Assembly: GCA_947632495.1 (NCBI GenBank)
Contig: CANRPL010000019.1
Location: forward strand, 1-20,676
DNA: 20,676 nucleotides
From: an uncultured Bacilli bacterium
GTDB lineage: Bacteria > Bacillota_I > Bacilli_A > RF39 > UBA660
Direction of reading: 5' to 3'
The notes below the pieces were generated by a model, which was not told the origin of the DNA, made no database searches, and was given only the letters and a program-made list of their open reading frames with translations. Made by a program: the position numbers and the translations under genes. Positions 11,801-18,897 of the stretch are shown here, one piece after another. Positions within the stretch are counted from its first letter, which is position 1, and every line of letters begins with the position of its first letter.

Positions 11801-14250
11801 AAAATCAATTCAGGATGTTCTGGTGCATCACATAATACTTCCATCGACTCATATAACATGGATAATTCTTTTTGTAATTTAGGAACGATAATCGTATATA
11901 ATTTAGTCATACGATATGATGATAACATATCATATTCAGGGCTCTTAAGATAGTCACTACCCCATCTTGATAATAGCAAGTTAAATTCAACCGTATTTAA
12001 AGACTCCAAAACGACTTCAATATCAGAAAGATCACGATATTTTAATAAATCAGTAATTGGGATTTTATCATTTATTGTTATATTATAGACTCCTGTATTA
12101 GATAAATTTTCAGCATAAGTTAATATTTTTTCTAATATATGAGCATATTGATGTTCAGGACTATTTCGTAAGATGGAAATTAACTTGTTAAAGTCAAAAA
12201 CAGCATCACCCCATACGCCAACGATGGCAGAGGCTTCCTCATCTGTTAAATATTTTAAAGCTTGGTAAAGATGTTCTGATAGAGATTTATTCTTTTTTAT
12301 ATCAAGCTTCTTCTTACGTATTTCAGATTTAACATTTTTAGGAATCAAACTACGTAAGCGTGGAATAATTACTTGCGCAATGTAGTATTCATAAGCTGGA
12401 TGAATCGTAGCGTCACACGGATTTAATAGACCGTTGCGATACTTCTTTCTTAAAATGTTTAAATCACTTTCTGGAAGACGTAAAATAACATCCATAAGTA
12501 TTGTTTCATCTTCAACACCCAATATTTTCTTTAGACCGGTACTATTAATTTCCTCATGTTTTCGAACCGAAAATTCATACTGTTTCGATGCTCCCATGAC
12601 AAAGGTTTTTAACTTACTTATGACAGCATCACCGACAAGATCATCATTAATATGTTTACGTGGTATTTGAAAATCATTGCCAAACATACTTTTTAAAATA
12701 TCTATCTCATCTGGCGCTAACAAAGGAATAACACGCAAATAATTATCTCTTTTAGAACGAAGATATAAATTTAAAGGATTAGCGAATTTAAAACTTGTAT
12801 CTACGTGTAACTCTTCATCACGTTTAGTCGGTTTATCTGAATAAATACCTAGTCCACTTTGACGAGAATAGTTACGTAATTTACGTAGAGCTTTAGCTTC
12901 GATTTGACGGATACGTTCACGTGTTACGCCAAAGTGTTTACCTACTTCCTCTAATGTTCTTCTACGGCCGTCATCAACACCAAAACGCAATCTAATAACT
13001 TTATTTTCCCTTGGTGTAAGACGATCTAAAAGTGGTTCTAAAGCATCTTTTAAGGAAGAACTTATATAATCTTCTTCGAGATTATCATCATTGGGAATAA
13101 AGCTTCCTAATTCACTATCCTCTTCATCACCTACTGGACTAGATAAACTAACAGGCGCTCCTATATTCATAATATTGATCCAGTCTTCAATCTTTTCTTT
13201 AGATACGCCCATGTAACTAGCTTGTTCTTCGACTGTTGGCTCATGACCTAATTTGTCCTTTAAAGCATCATATTTACGACGATACTTATTTAATGCTTCT
13301 ACCATATGGACAGGTATTCTAATCGTATGTGATTGATCAGCAATAGCACGGGTAATCGATTGTCTTATCCACCATGTAGCGTATGTTGAAAACTGATATC
13401 CTTTATCAGGATCGAACTTATCAACCGCTTTCATAAGGCCTATATTACCCTCTTGAATAAGATCAAGGAATAGCATTCCACGACCGACATATCTTTTCGC
13501 AATACTTGGTACAAGACGTAAATTGTGAAGAATAATTTGGTCTCTAGCATTACTATCACCATTTTGACATTGATGCGCTAAAGAGACAATTTCTTCAGGT
13601 GGTAGTAATGGATGTCTAATTGATTGAAGGTAATCTCTAACTGGATCCCCAGAGACATGATATTCTTTTTCAATTTCTTCAAATGATTGATAGGCCTCAT
13701 TTGAATCTTCAATCTCAATCCCCCTTGCTAAACAATAGCTTTCGATAAAAGGATAGATATCACTATCCATAAAACCATTAATCTTACTAGAAGATGGTTT
13801 ACCTTTAACGGAAATAATAATATTGATAGCGTCATTTAACCTACTGATATTATTAATTAAATAACTGTAATCATCAGGAGTTAAATCATAACTTACAGAC
13901 TGAAAAGCTGAAGATAAAATGTTTAAAGATGATAAAGCTTCACGACCATTAGAAAATGGTGGAAAAAAATTAGTTGCAAACGCTACTAAAAAGGCAGTAT
14001 TATCATTTTTGGATAAACGTTCAAGAGCAATTTCGGAATATTTGGCCGTATAGGCTTGCTTTAATAATTCAGCAAAATTACTAGGTGTCAAATTGGACTT
14101 ATCCATAATACTATTTAAAGCTTCATCAAATAATTCATTGACATTTTTAACTTGCATCCAACCGTAGTCTTCTTCGACTTCTTTTCGAACTTTTTCTATT
14201 TTATTAAAGACCATACTACGATCATGAGCTGATAATTCTTCTATCTGCAT
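8809..14250 (-). CDS. rpoD: Giant sigma-70 factor with a ~1350-residue tandem-repeat tail
   Basis: 1813 aa, against about 370-400 aa for a Bacillota primary sigma. Residues 1-199 are a helical N-terminal part; only its end (FIESYCLARGIEIED) recalls region 1.1. The core then follows: region 1.2 (about 201-233), region 2 (235-305, with FDPDKGYQFSTYATWWIRQS as the -10 recognition stretch), region 3 (about 310-390) and region 4 (400-460, with TLEEVGKHFGVTRERIRQIE). These are near-consensus, so canonical -35/-10 promoters should be read. From about 487 a long tail begins: degenerate units to about 890, eleven clear repeats at 893-1720, a Gln/Glu-rich linker, and a second sigma-4.2-like HTH at about 1766-1797. 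The frame is open throughout, so the tail is part of the gene. The ATG at 14250 has GGTGAT 4 bases upstream; a weak extended -10 (TGATATGAT, 14275-14283) lies further upstream, and rarA lies 61 bases upstream. Whether it is the only housekeeping sigma cannot be told from the window. Confidence 0.93.
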   Translation of the reverse strand: MQIEELSAHDRSMVFNKIEKVRKEVEEDYGWMQVKNVNELFDEALNSIMDKSNLTPSNFAELLKQAYTAKYSEIALERLSKNDNTAFLVAFATNFFPPFSNGREALSSLNILSSAFQSVSYDLTPDDYSYLINNISRLNDAINIIISVKGKPSSSKINGFMDSDIYPFIESYCLARGIEIEDSNEAYQSFEEIEKEYHVSGDPVRDYLQSIRHPLLPPEEIVSLAHQCQNGDSNARDQIILHNLRLVPSIAKRYVGRGMLFLDLIQEGNIGLMKAVDKFDPDKGYQFSTYATWWIRQSITRAIADQSHTIRIPVHMVEALNKYRRKYDALKDKLGHEPTVEEQASYMGVSKEKIEDWINIMNIGAPVSLSSPVGDEEDSELGSFIPNDDNLEEDYISSSLKDALEPLLDRLTPRENKVIRLRFGVDDGRRRTLEEVGKHFGVTRERIRQIEAKALRKLRNYSRQSGLGIYSDKPTKRDEELHVDTSFKFANPLNLYLRSKRDNYLRVIPLLAPDEIDILKSMFGNDFQIPRKHINDDLVGDAVISKLKTFVMGASKQYEFSVRKHEEINSTGLKKILGVEDETILMDVILRLPESDLNILRKKYRNGLLNPCDATIHPAYEYYIAQVIIPRLRSLIPKNVKSEIRKKKLDIKKNKSLSEHLYQALKYLTDEEASAIVGVWGDAVFDFNKLISILRNSPEHQYAHILEKILTYAENLSNTGVYNITINDKIPITDLLKYRDLSDIEVVLESLNTVEFNLLLSRWGSDYLKSPEYDMLSSYRMTKLYTIIVPKLQKELSMLYESMEVLCDAPEHPELIFKVLSYLDDNIKTKFETFFKNQASLTVKDRQMVFYKVIPVVKRYIKIYNENGSLSDNQIRNLKSYFSVLKNKHMTVAMAFSTTPEVLKNVISVLEKWERDLFISKTGDDFNAFVNYNVLSQSQNDEWNRVKHKVLALVKAYKPGLVVRKKGRTGELCLVTSLFQTNIYNLNSVLKTLTPEELALFQKRNAFVYDAPVRLFTLDKEMMESYLVLEEKIKMKLMAYSQTELYVVADLFNTTSKVLEKVILDLSPEEQDIFTLRNGTKYDVPVLLHKLTTYQAEIYMNVHKKVQQLVAELHKAETSKVVTKPLISTSERFHTTPENLKLLVESILNDEERALFIKRNGLDYETPTRPLHLYGEESKRYNRIANRIRNEIARHYANSPGVAVKFHTTNDQFQVVFASLSKEEQDLFIKRNGTDFLNTCIAYSLADEEKAKYRGICMKITRRLRQLSENVTKEDLLKEFETTEEKLHLAVNQLFSDEQSLFIKRNGLTYSEPITPKSLFGQDKKNYGNVKKRLKRIVRRLDREERRAKITVVYQTPAEVFKTTPEELHDIVNNVLTEEERQIFMKRYGTRYDVALKPTRLKGQDSKDYSKAASAIRCYLRRKDIKPKPYKPKAIAPIEKYKTTPERLTLVISSLTPSEQELFRKYNGEDLTSIPTDFTIDPSDVHDYSNVSRKITLRLRHFSGIKEDLLATFDTTLEQLTQAVDDLPADRKELFIKRNGVDYQTPITPRPLFNDDVTKYQRLERALKKKLHHVELPRRSAKKFVIASTFRTTEEKLTETLKILTPDELSLFVKRNGTNYSEPVTITYLTGDESIAYEKISQKIRASLVEPPKISAIEHYQTTTEKLKKVLDTLTNAERDLFVKRFGTECDQKVVPYVFHDQKERAQWRMVTIKIKKRLNEEETVLTSMATQQQKENESQTIFNELCAYMDILEALAITLKLIFPGNNDELIAQTLNVKVERFRQAFDDGVAALKEVTAPHLVEVRNKLKVLT
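8860..8955 (-). other. Second sigma-4.2-like HTH at the end of the giant sigma factor
   Basis: Residues 1766-1797. ELIAQTLNVKVERFRQAF aligns without gaps to the protein's own region 4.2 (EVGKHFGVTRERIRQIE, shifted by one), sharing the V-x-x-E-R-x-R-Q pattern of the turn and recognition helix. Confidence 0.5.
9091..11574 (-). repeat. Eleven-unit coding tandem repeat (LFxKRNG units) in the sigma factor tail
   Basis: Residues 893-1720. Unit pattern: FxTTxExL-x2-3-V-x2-3-LTxEExxLFxKRNGxxY-x-xP, then L-x3-D-x3-Y-x2-I-x2-KIRxxL. The LF/IF-xKRNG cores start at residues 916, 999, 1072, 1154, 1226, 1300, 1382, 1461, 1533, 1610 and 1680, so the period is 70-83 residues. The first unit (LFISKTG) is the most diverged; units 4, 5, 6 and 9 carry an identical LFIKRNG. 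Linkers between units vary in length and are basic or proline-rich (for example KPKPYKPK at 1426-1433). At DNA level the core is recognisable but the copies are well diverged, so the array is old. Confidence 0.9.
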
Positions 14251-14311
14251 AATATCACCATCTTTTTTCTAAATATCATATCACATTTAACGCTTCATTT
14301 TCTATACTTTT

Positions 14312-15616
14312 TTATTTATTTTTTAATTTTGCTATAGCATTTAAAACTTCACGAGCCTTTTTCTCATTACCCATATTCGTAGGAAAATAGTAGTGTTGAT
14401 CTTTTAACTCTTCAGGTAGACAAGTCATATTAGTTACTTTATCTTGGTAATCATGGGCATACATATAACCCTCTCCATAACCTAAATCACTATCTAATTT
14501 GGTAACCGCGTTACGTAAATGAAGTGGTACTTTAACATTAGCTGTTCTTATGGCATCTTTTTTAGCCTTACCATATGCGACATATAAAGAATTAGATTTA
14601 GGTGATAGACTAAGATAAACAACCGCTTGCGCTAAATTGACATTACATTCTGGCATACCATTGAAATGAACAGCTTGATATGCACTAACCGCTTGGGTTA
14701 AGGCATTGACATTAGCAATGCCAATATCTTCTGAAGCAAAACGAATTAAACGACGAGCAACGTATAAAGGATCTTCCCCAGCTTCTAACATACGGGCTAA
14801 ATAATATAAAGCGGCATCAGGATCACTATTGCGCATCGATTTATGTAAAGCTGAAATGAGATTATAGTGTTCCTCTCCTTTTTTATCATAGAGAAAAGTT
14901 TTACTTTGAAGACTCTTTTCTAAACTAGCTTTATCAATTTTACGCTTACCCCTTTTTAAAGATGTAAGGTTAATGACATTTTCTAATGTATTTAATGCTG
15001 TTCTAGCATCACCATTACTAATGCCAGCGATAACAGTTAGGCACTCATCATCAATAATGACATTACGATACTCGTAATTAATCGATAAGGCTCTTTTTAA
15101 AATACCTTCAATTTGTTCCATAGTTAAACTTTTTAAAACATAAACTTTAGTTCTAGATAATAAAGCCGAATTAACTTCAAAAGAAGGATTTTCAGTAGTC
15201 GCTCCAATCAAGATAATGTCTCCTCTTTCAACAAATGGTAAAAAGGCATCTTGTTGAGCTTTATTAAAGCGATGAATTTCATCAACAAAAACAATCGTCT
15301 TTTGATTGTTACTTTTATTATAACGAGCTAACTCAATTAATTCTTTAATATCCTTAACACCACTAGTAACCGCACTTAATTCATAAAATGCCGAATTAGT
15401 TTGGCGGGCAATAATCTTGGCCAAAGTAGTTTTTCCAACACCTGGAGGGCCCCATAAAATCATTGAAGAAATATTATCGGTTTCAATCATTTGACGTAAT
15501 GGTGAATTTTCACCGACGATATCTTCTTGACCAAAAAAGTCATCTAAAACTAAAGGACGCATCTTATCCGCTAGAGGTTTATATATTTCTTTATCTTCAT
15601 CAAATAAACTTTCCAT
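14312..15616 (-). CDS. rarA: Replication-associated recombination protein RarA (MgsA)
   Basis: 434 aa, a typical length. AAA+ ATPase: Walker A GPPGVGKTT (56-64), Walker B VFVDEIHRFNKAQQDAFLP (109-127), GATTENPSFE (138-147, the family's sensor 1 stretch) and SRTKVYVL (154-161, arginine-finger region). The C-terminal RarA/WRNIP1 tetramerisation half contains the DPDAALYYLARMLEAGEDPLYVARRLI-like helices. It acts at stalled replication forks with SSB. The ATG at 15616 follows a GTGAT stretch and an extended -10 promoter. The sigma factor gene follows 61 bases later with no clear terminator between, so the two may be co-transcribed. Confidence 0.95.
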   Translation of the reverse strand: MESLFDEDKEIYKPLADKMRPLVLDDFFGQEDIVGENSPLRQMIETDNISSMILWGPPGVGKTTLAKIIARQTNSAFYELSAVTSGVKDIKELIELARYNKSNNQKTIVFVDEIHRFNKAQQDAFLPFVERGDIILIGATTENPSFEVNSALLSRTKVYVLKSLTMEQIEGILKRALSINYEYRNVIIDDECLTVIAGISNGDARTALNTLENVINLTSLKRGKRKIDKASLEKSLQSKTFLYDKKGEEHYNLISALHKSMRNSDPDAALYYLARMLEAGEDPLYVARRLIRFASEDIGIANVNALTQAVSAYQAVHFNGMPECNVNLAQAVVYLSLSPKSNSLYVAYGKAKKDAIRTANVKVPLHLRNAVTKLDSDLGYGEGYMYAHDYQDKVTNMTCLPEELKDQHYYFPTNMGNEKKAREVLNAIAKLKNK

Positions 15617-15636
15617 AATATCACTTTCCTAAATTT

Positions 15637-15645
15637 ATTATACCA
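15637..15645 (-). promoter_or_regulatory. Extended -10 promoter of rarA
   Basis: Minus strand TGGTATAAT: a TGn extension plus a perfect -10 (15637-15642). I see no convincing -35. It lies 21 bases upstream of the rarA ATG, in the 118-base divergent gap. I could not identify a confident plus-strand promoter in the same gap. Confidence 0.55.
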
Positions 15646-15734
15646 TATCTAATTATAAAATTCTATGTTTTATTAAACAAATGTTCGTTACACATAAAAT
15701 ACAATAATTATCGCATAATAAAAAGGGTGAAAAC

Positions 15735-16964
15735 ATGCGTTTATTAATTTTAATTATCATTTTTGTAATCGTTTCTGCGTATAATATGACCATGAAACAA
15801 ACTAAATCAACGAGTCCAATCGATGATGTAACGAGTAATAAAACGGAAACGAAAAAAGAAATAACAGCGCAAGACTTTATTAATCGTAACGATCAAAAAA
15901 TATTGATGAGTTTAAAAAATATTCAAAAATATAATGATTATCTTTTAAAATATGATAAAAGTATGAATGACTTAAAAGAAAAGCCAACCATTGATGATAT
16001 TACTAAATTAATTACCAAGTATCAAATACCATCATTACCACAATATAATAATCAAGAAAAGATAACAACTAGTGATATAGAAAAAATACTTGATAATCGT
16101 AATTTAGAACATCTTAAATCTGAATCAAAAATGGGTATCATTATTAAAAGAGCTAATCTTAAGTCCTTCCCTACTACCCTCCACTTCTATGACAAAAAAG
16201 GAATGAATAATTTTGATAACCTTCAAGAATCAGAACTTCAAATTAATACTCCTGTTTTAATCGTCCACACTAGTAAAGACGAGCGATGGTACTATGTCAT
16301 TACCCCTAATTATACCGGTTGGGTACTAAAGGAAGCAGTAGCTTTAACCAAAGATGATTATTTTATAAATCCCGCTAATTTTGTTATTATAACCGCACCT
16401 AGTATTAAAGTAAATGGCGTATTATTAGATATGGGTGTTAGACTACCGCTCATCGAAAAGAAAGATGAACAATATGTTGTCGCACTACCCATTAAAAATA
16501 GTGTAGGCATGGTTCAAAGATAAAAGATAATTTTATCTTCCCATGTAGCCCATCTTGGATATTTACCTTATACCAAAGAAAATGTAATTAAACTAGCTTT
16601 CAAGTATCTAAATACCCCCTATCGTTGGGGTGGTATGGACTATGGTGTCGACTGTTCAAGTTTTGTCGCTAATATATATCGATGCTTTGGCTTCATCTTT
16701 CCGCGGAATACATCTAATCAAAGTCAAAGTCTAAAAGAAAAAATTGATCTATCTAATAAAAGTATGATTGATAAACTTAAACTTATTAAAGATAAAGCCC
16801 CATCACTTTTATACCAAAAAGGTCATGTAATGTTATATATTGGAATATATAATGGTAAAAATTATATTATTCATGCATCTGGTAGTAGTTTAAAAGTATC
16901 ACTAACCGTCCTTGATAATTCTAATTATTTAAAAAAGATAAATAGTGCGATTACCATAAAATAA
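15735..16964 (+). pseudogene. SH3-NlpC/P60 cell-wall endopeptidase, interrupted by one in-frame TAA
   Basis: Two open stretches lie in the same frame, split only by TAA at 16521-16523 (codon 263). Reading across gives a 409-codon product in the usual order: membrane anchor or signal (1-18), helical stabilising part (about 45-125), SH3b-type domain (about 134-210, with DERWYYVITPNYTGW at 182-196), a second SH3-like segment (about 215-262), then KIILSSHVAHLGYLPYTKEN and an NlpC/P60 domain. The domain keeps its nucleophile in DCSSFV (Cys307) and His364 in KGHVMLY, so the catalytic part is intact. Past the stop the reading frame shows no decay, so the break is recent, an assembly or sequencing error, or tolerated. 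The start is supported by AAAAGGGTG before the ATG. It is the only plus-strand gene in the window. Intact homologues cleave stem peptides of peptidoglycan outside the cell. Confidence 0.85.
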
Positions 16965-16989
16965 AACTCAATCATTTCGATTGAGTTTT
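16963..16989. terminator. Bidirectional terminator between convergent genes
   Basis: An 11-bp perfect stem (16963-16973 with 16979-16989) with a 5-nt loop, flanked by A-rich and T-rich runs, so it works on both strands. The plus-strand NlpC/P60 stop (16962-16964) and the TGA of the minus-strand small ORF (16972-16974) both fall on it. Confidence 0.85.
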
Positions 16990-17079
16990 TGAATTATTTG
17001 ATTCATTTTGACCAATAGATTCTACTTTGACAACTTTAGTTGCGGTATTTAAGGTCTTTTTATCTTTTTTCTTTTTCAT
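16972..17079 (-). CDS. 35-codon lysine-rich small ORF
   Basis: It encodes 35 residues beginning MKKKKDKKTLNTATKV and ending in a Ser/Asn/Gln-rich stretch. No family is recognised and there is no membrane segment. Support: GGGTGAATT (a Shine-Dalgarno in the GGTGA register) directly before the ATG; position 40 bases after the zinc-ribbon/WG gene on the same strand; and a TGA stop exactly in the shared terminator hairpin. Against: it is short, of low complexity and not conserved as far as I can tell. It may be a real small basic protein co-transcribed with the gene upstream. Confidence 0.45.
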   Translation of the reverse strand: MKKKKDKKTLNTATKVVKVESIGQNESNNSKTQSK

Positions 17080-17119
17080 AATTCACCCATTATTATTATG
17101 GATTAAAATTATGAAAATA

Positions 17120-18475
17120 TTATTTTTCTTCTAAAGTTTTAGTATCGATATGATAAATATACTCTTTTGTTTCATAACCATCAACTTCCGATTTATCGAC
17201 AGATATCGTTATTTCATTAATATTTTGTTTAGCATTATAACCAAAGACATTACCAATTGGTTCCATCTTATATGTCATATACAAATCTATTTCTTTATCA
17301 ACTAATTTATTTCCTTCATAATCAACAATTTTTAACTTTTCATCTTCACTGACAATTAAGACATTTTTAAAAGCAAAAATCATATCGTAACCTTTATCTA
17401 GTATCTTTTTACCATCTTTATCAATCAAATAGTATTTTTTACCATCTTTAACAACATAATTATCGGATGTACCAAGATAAGCATCATCATATTTTAAATC
17501 TAGTATTTTTTGACCAGTTGATAGATTGATAACCCCATATTTATCATTTTTCGCTACGACGATTTTATCTTCATCTAAATTAAATGTACGTTCATTTAAT
17601 TTTTGATTAATAATAAGGCCTAGACGGTCATAATCAAATTCAAGTTTAACGGTTCCCCTAGTATCAATATAACCATATTTTTCGGTTTTTTTATCTTGCG
17701 CAATAAAGCCTAGATAGCGATCTTTACTCATAACGGGGATAACTTCTCTAAAAGGATCCAATAGATTTTGAATAGCCTGATAATTATATAGATATTTATT
17801 ATCACCATCTTCGATAATCGCAATCATATCGTAACATGAATTATAGTTAGTCACATCATATAAGTCGCATTTATCATGATCACACTCATAGACGCTTATC
17901 AACTCTTTATCAACATAAAATTGAAGTGTATCTTCATCACTATCATGAACGACATCACAGGCATCAGCTTTTGTCGCAATATTCTTACGACGTCCATAGA
18001 CTTCATCAACATGTTTACCATCTATTTGGCATTCAGATAAATAGACGGTACCATCAATGTTAATATAAGTATTATCACAACTTACATCATGGGCATCATA
18101 TTCAACTAATTCTTTAATTTCCGCAAAATCATTAATCAATTCATGATCAAGTAAATAAGAGCTAGCAACAGCTTCAATTTCTTTAGCATAATCATCGATA
18201 ATGGTCTGGTTATCATTTTCCTTTGATTTCTTTTTAATAATTGGTTCATCTTGAAGGCTTAAATACATAAAAGTACCAGCTATAATAGCGACTAATAGCA
18301 CTAAAAAACATATTAAAAAAGTATGATGTTTTTTAGGCATTAAATCATCAATATTATCTGGTCCTAAATCACTAACATCAATTGGTTGTGCTTCATCTAT
18401 TTCAACTTTGGCACCACATTTATCACAAAAATTGGAATCACTAGCTAATTCTTGTCCACAGTTCTTACACTTCAT
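17120..18475 (-). CDS. Membrane protein with N-terminal zinc ribbon and C-terminal WG-like repeats
   Basis: 451 aa. An N-terminal zinc ribbon (Cys3, Cys6, Cys17, Cys20; CKNCG and CDKCG), an acidic linker, one membrane segment (about 51-73), then about 375 residues that should lie outside the cell. The outer part has WG-repeat-like beta units: YGYIDTRGTVKLEFDYD (267-283), YGVINLSTGQKILDLKYD (313-330), YLIDKDGKKILDKGYD (349-364) and a weaker fourth (382-397). A region at 133-214 has six cysteines (133, 149, 173, 198, 203, 214) that could form disulfides. Function is unknown; a sensor or scaffold role at the membrane is only a guess from the layout. It has its own promoter, an AGAGGTGG ribosome binding site, and a small ORF downstream. 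Confidence 0.85.
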   Translation of the reverse strand: MKCKNCGQELASDSNFCDKCGAKVEIDEAQPIDVSDLGPDNIDDLMPKKHHTFLICFLVLLVAIIAGTFMYLSLQDEPIIKKKSKENDNQTIIDDYAKEIEAVASSYLLDHELINDFAEIKELVEYDAHDVSCDNTYINIDGTVYLSECQIDGKHVDEVYGRRKNIATKADACDVVHDSDEDTLQFYVDKELISVYECDHDKCDLYDVTNYNSCYDMIAIIEDGDNKYLYNYQAIQNLLDPFREVIPVMSKDRYLGFIAQDKKTEKYGYIDTRGTVKLEFDYDRLGLIINQKLNERTFNLDEDKIVVAKNDKYGVINLSTGQKILDLKYDDAYLGTSDNYVVKDGKKYYLIDKDGKKILDKGYDMIFAFKNVLIVSEDEKLKIVDYEGNKLVDKEIDLYMTYKMEPIGNVFGYNAKQNINEITISVDKSEVDGYETKEYIYHIDTKTLEEK

Positions 18476-18493
18476 AAGCCACCTCTATTATTA

Positions 18494-18523
18494 ATTATAA
18501 TACAAAACAATATAATTTGACAA
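18494..18523 (-). promoter_or_regulatory. Promoter of the zinc-ribbon/WG-repeat gene
   Basis: Minus strand TTGTCA (18518-18523), 18-bp spacer, TATAAT (18494-18499), 18 bases before the ATG. The -35 abuts the terminator of the DUF4186 gene. Confidence 0.7.
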
Positions 18524-18524
18524 T

Positions 18525-18548
18525 AAGAAACAAGTTTCCTAGTTTCTT
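18525..18548 (-). terminator. Terminator of the cutA-rhomboid-DUF4186 operon
   Basis: A 10-bp stem with one T-T mismatch (18525-18534 with 18539-18548) around a GAAA tetraloop on the minus strand. The TAG stop of the DUF4186 gene (18539-18541) lies in the stem. The following T-run is short (TTATTG). Confidence 0.55.
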
Positions 18549-18889
18549 TTAATCCATTCCATAATTAAAGTTACCAAATAATCGATATCTTTAGGACTTA
18601 AAGGTTTATCGGGCGCAATATGATGCCAACGTGCTATACAGCCACGACAACAAGTCGCGGTCGCATGTTGCGCTACAAAGACAGGATGACCACGCATCGG
18701 TGTCTGTTTGCCATCAAGAGGATTATGATCTGTTAATCTTTTCATGACAAAATCACGAGCATGTTGTTCAATTGTGTCCATTCCCTTATCTTGAATATAT
18801 TTACGGTCTTTAGCAGAAAGTTTAAAACGGCTCCGAAATTTTGATTGACCTAAACGATAAAGTTTTTTCTCAATAACTGGACTTGTCAT
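18539..18889 (-). CDS. DUF4186 family protein
   Basis: 116 aa from the ATG at 18889. GHPVFVAQHATATCCRGC and the WHHI...LS pattern after it are the signature of DUF4186, a small soluble family of unknown function with conserved His and Cys residues (HPVF, QHATATCC, C.ARWHHI) that look metal-binding. An in-frame GTG lies 12 bases further upstream at 18901. I prefer the ATG because AGGTGAT sits 7 bases before it, and the rhomboid stop TGA (18898-18900) is inside that ribosome binding site. Third gene of the cutA-rhomboid-DUF4186 operon. Confidence 0.85.
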   Translation of the reverse strand: MTSPVIEKKLYRLGQSKFRSRFKLSAKDRKYIQDKGMDTIEQHARDFVMKRLTDHNPLDGKQTPMRGHPVFVAQHATATCCRGCIARWHHIAPDKPLSPKDIDYLVTLIMEWIKRN

Positions 18890-18897
18890 TATTAATA

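Noticed and set aside
11771..12670. Two plus-strand frames inside the sigma factor gene
   Set aside because: They are shadows of the long minus-strand frame, with no ribosome binding site or recognisable domain.
16521..16523. Recoding of the in-frame stop as selenocysteine or pyrrolysine
   Set aside because: The codon is TAA. Sec uses TGA and Pyl uses TAG.
16524..16539. Inverted repeat after the in-frame TAA as a transcription terminator
   Set aside because: It has a 2-base loop and no T-run, so it is not a usable intrinsic terminator.
16635..16964. Separate short gene starting at the ATG at 16635 for the NlpC/P60 catalytic part
   Set aside because: That ATG lies inside the conserved RWGGMDYG stretch, the GGGGTGG before it is too close to serve well, and the conserved domain extends upstream in the same frame to the TAA. 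One interrupted gene explains it better.
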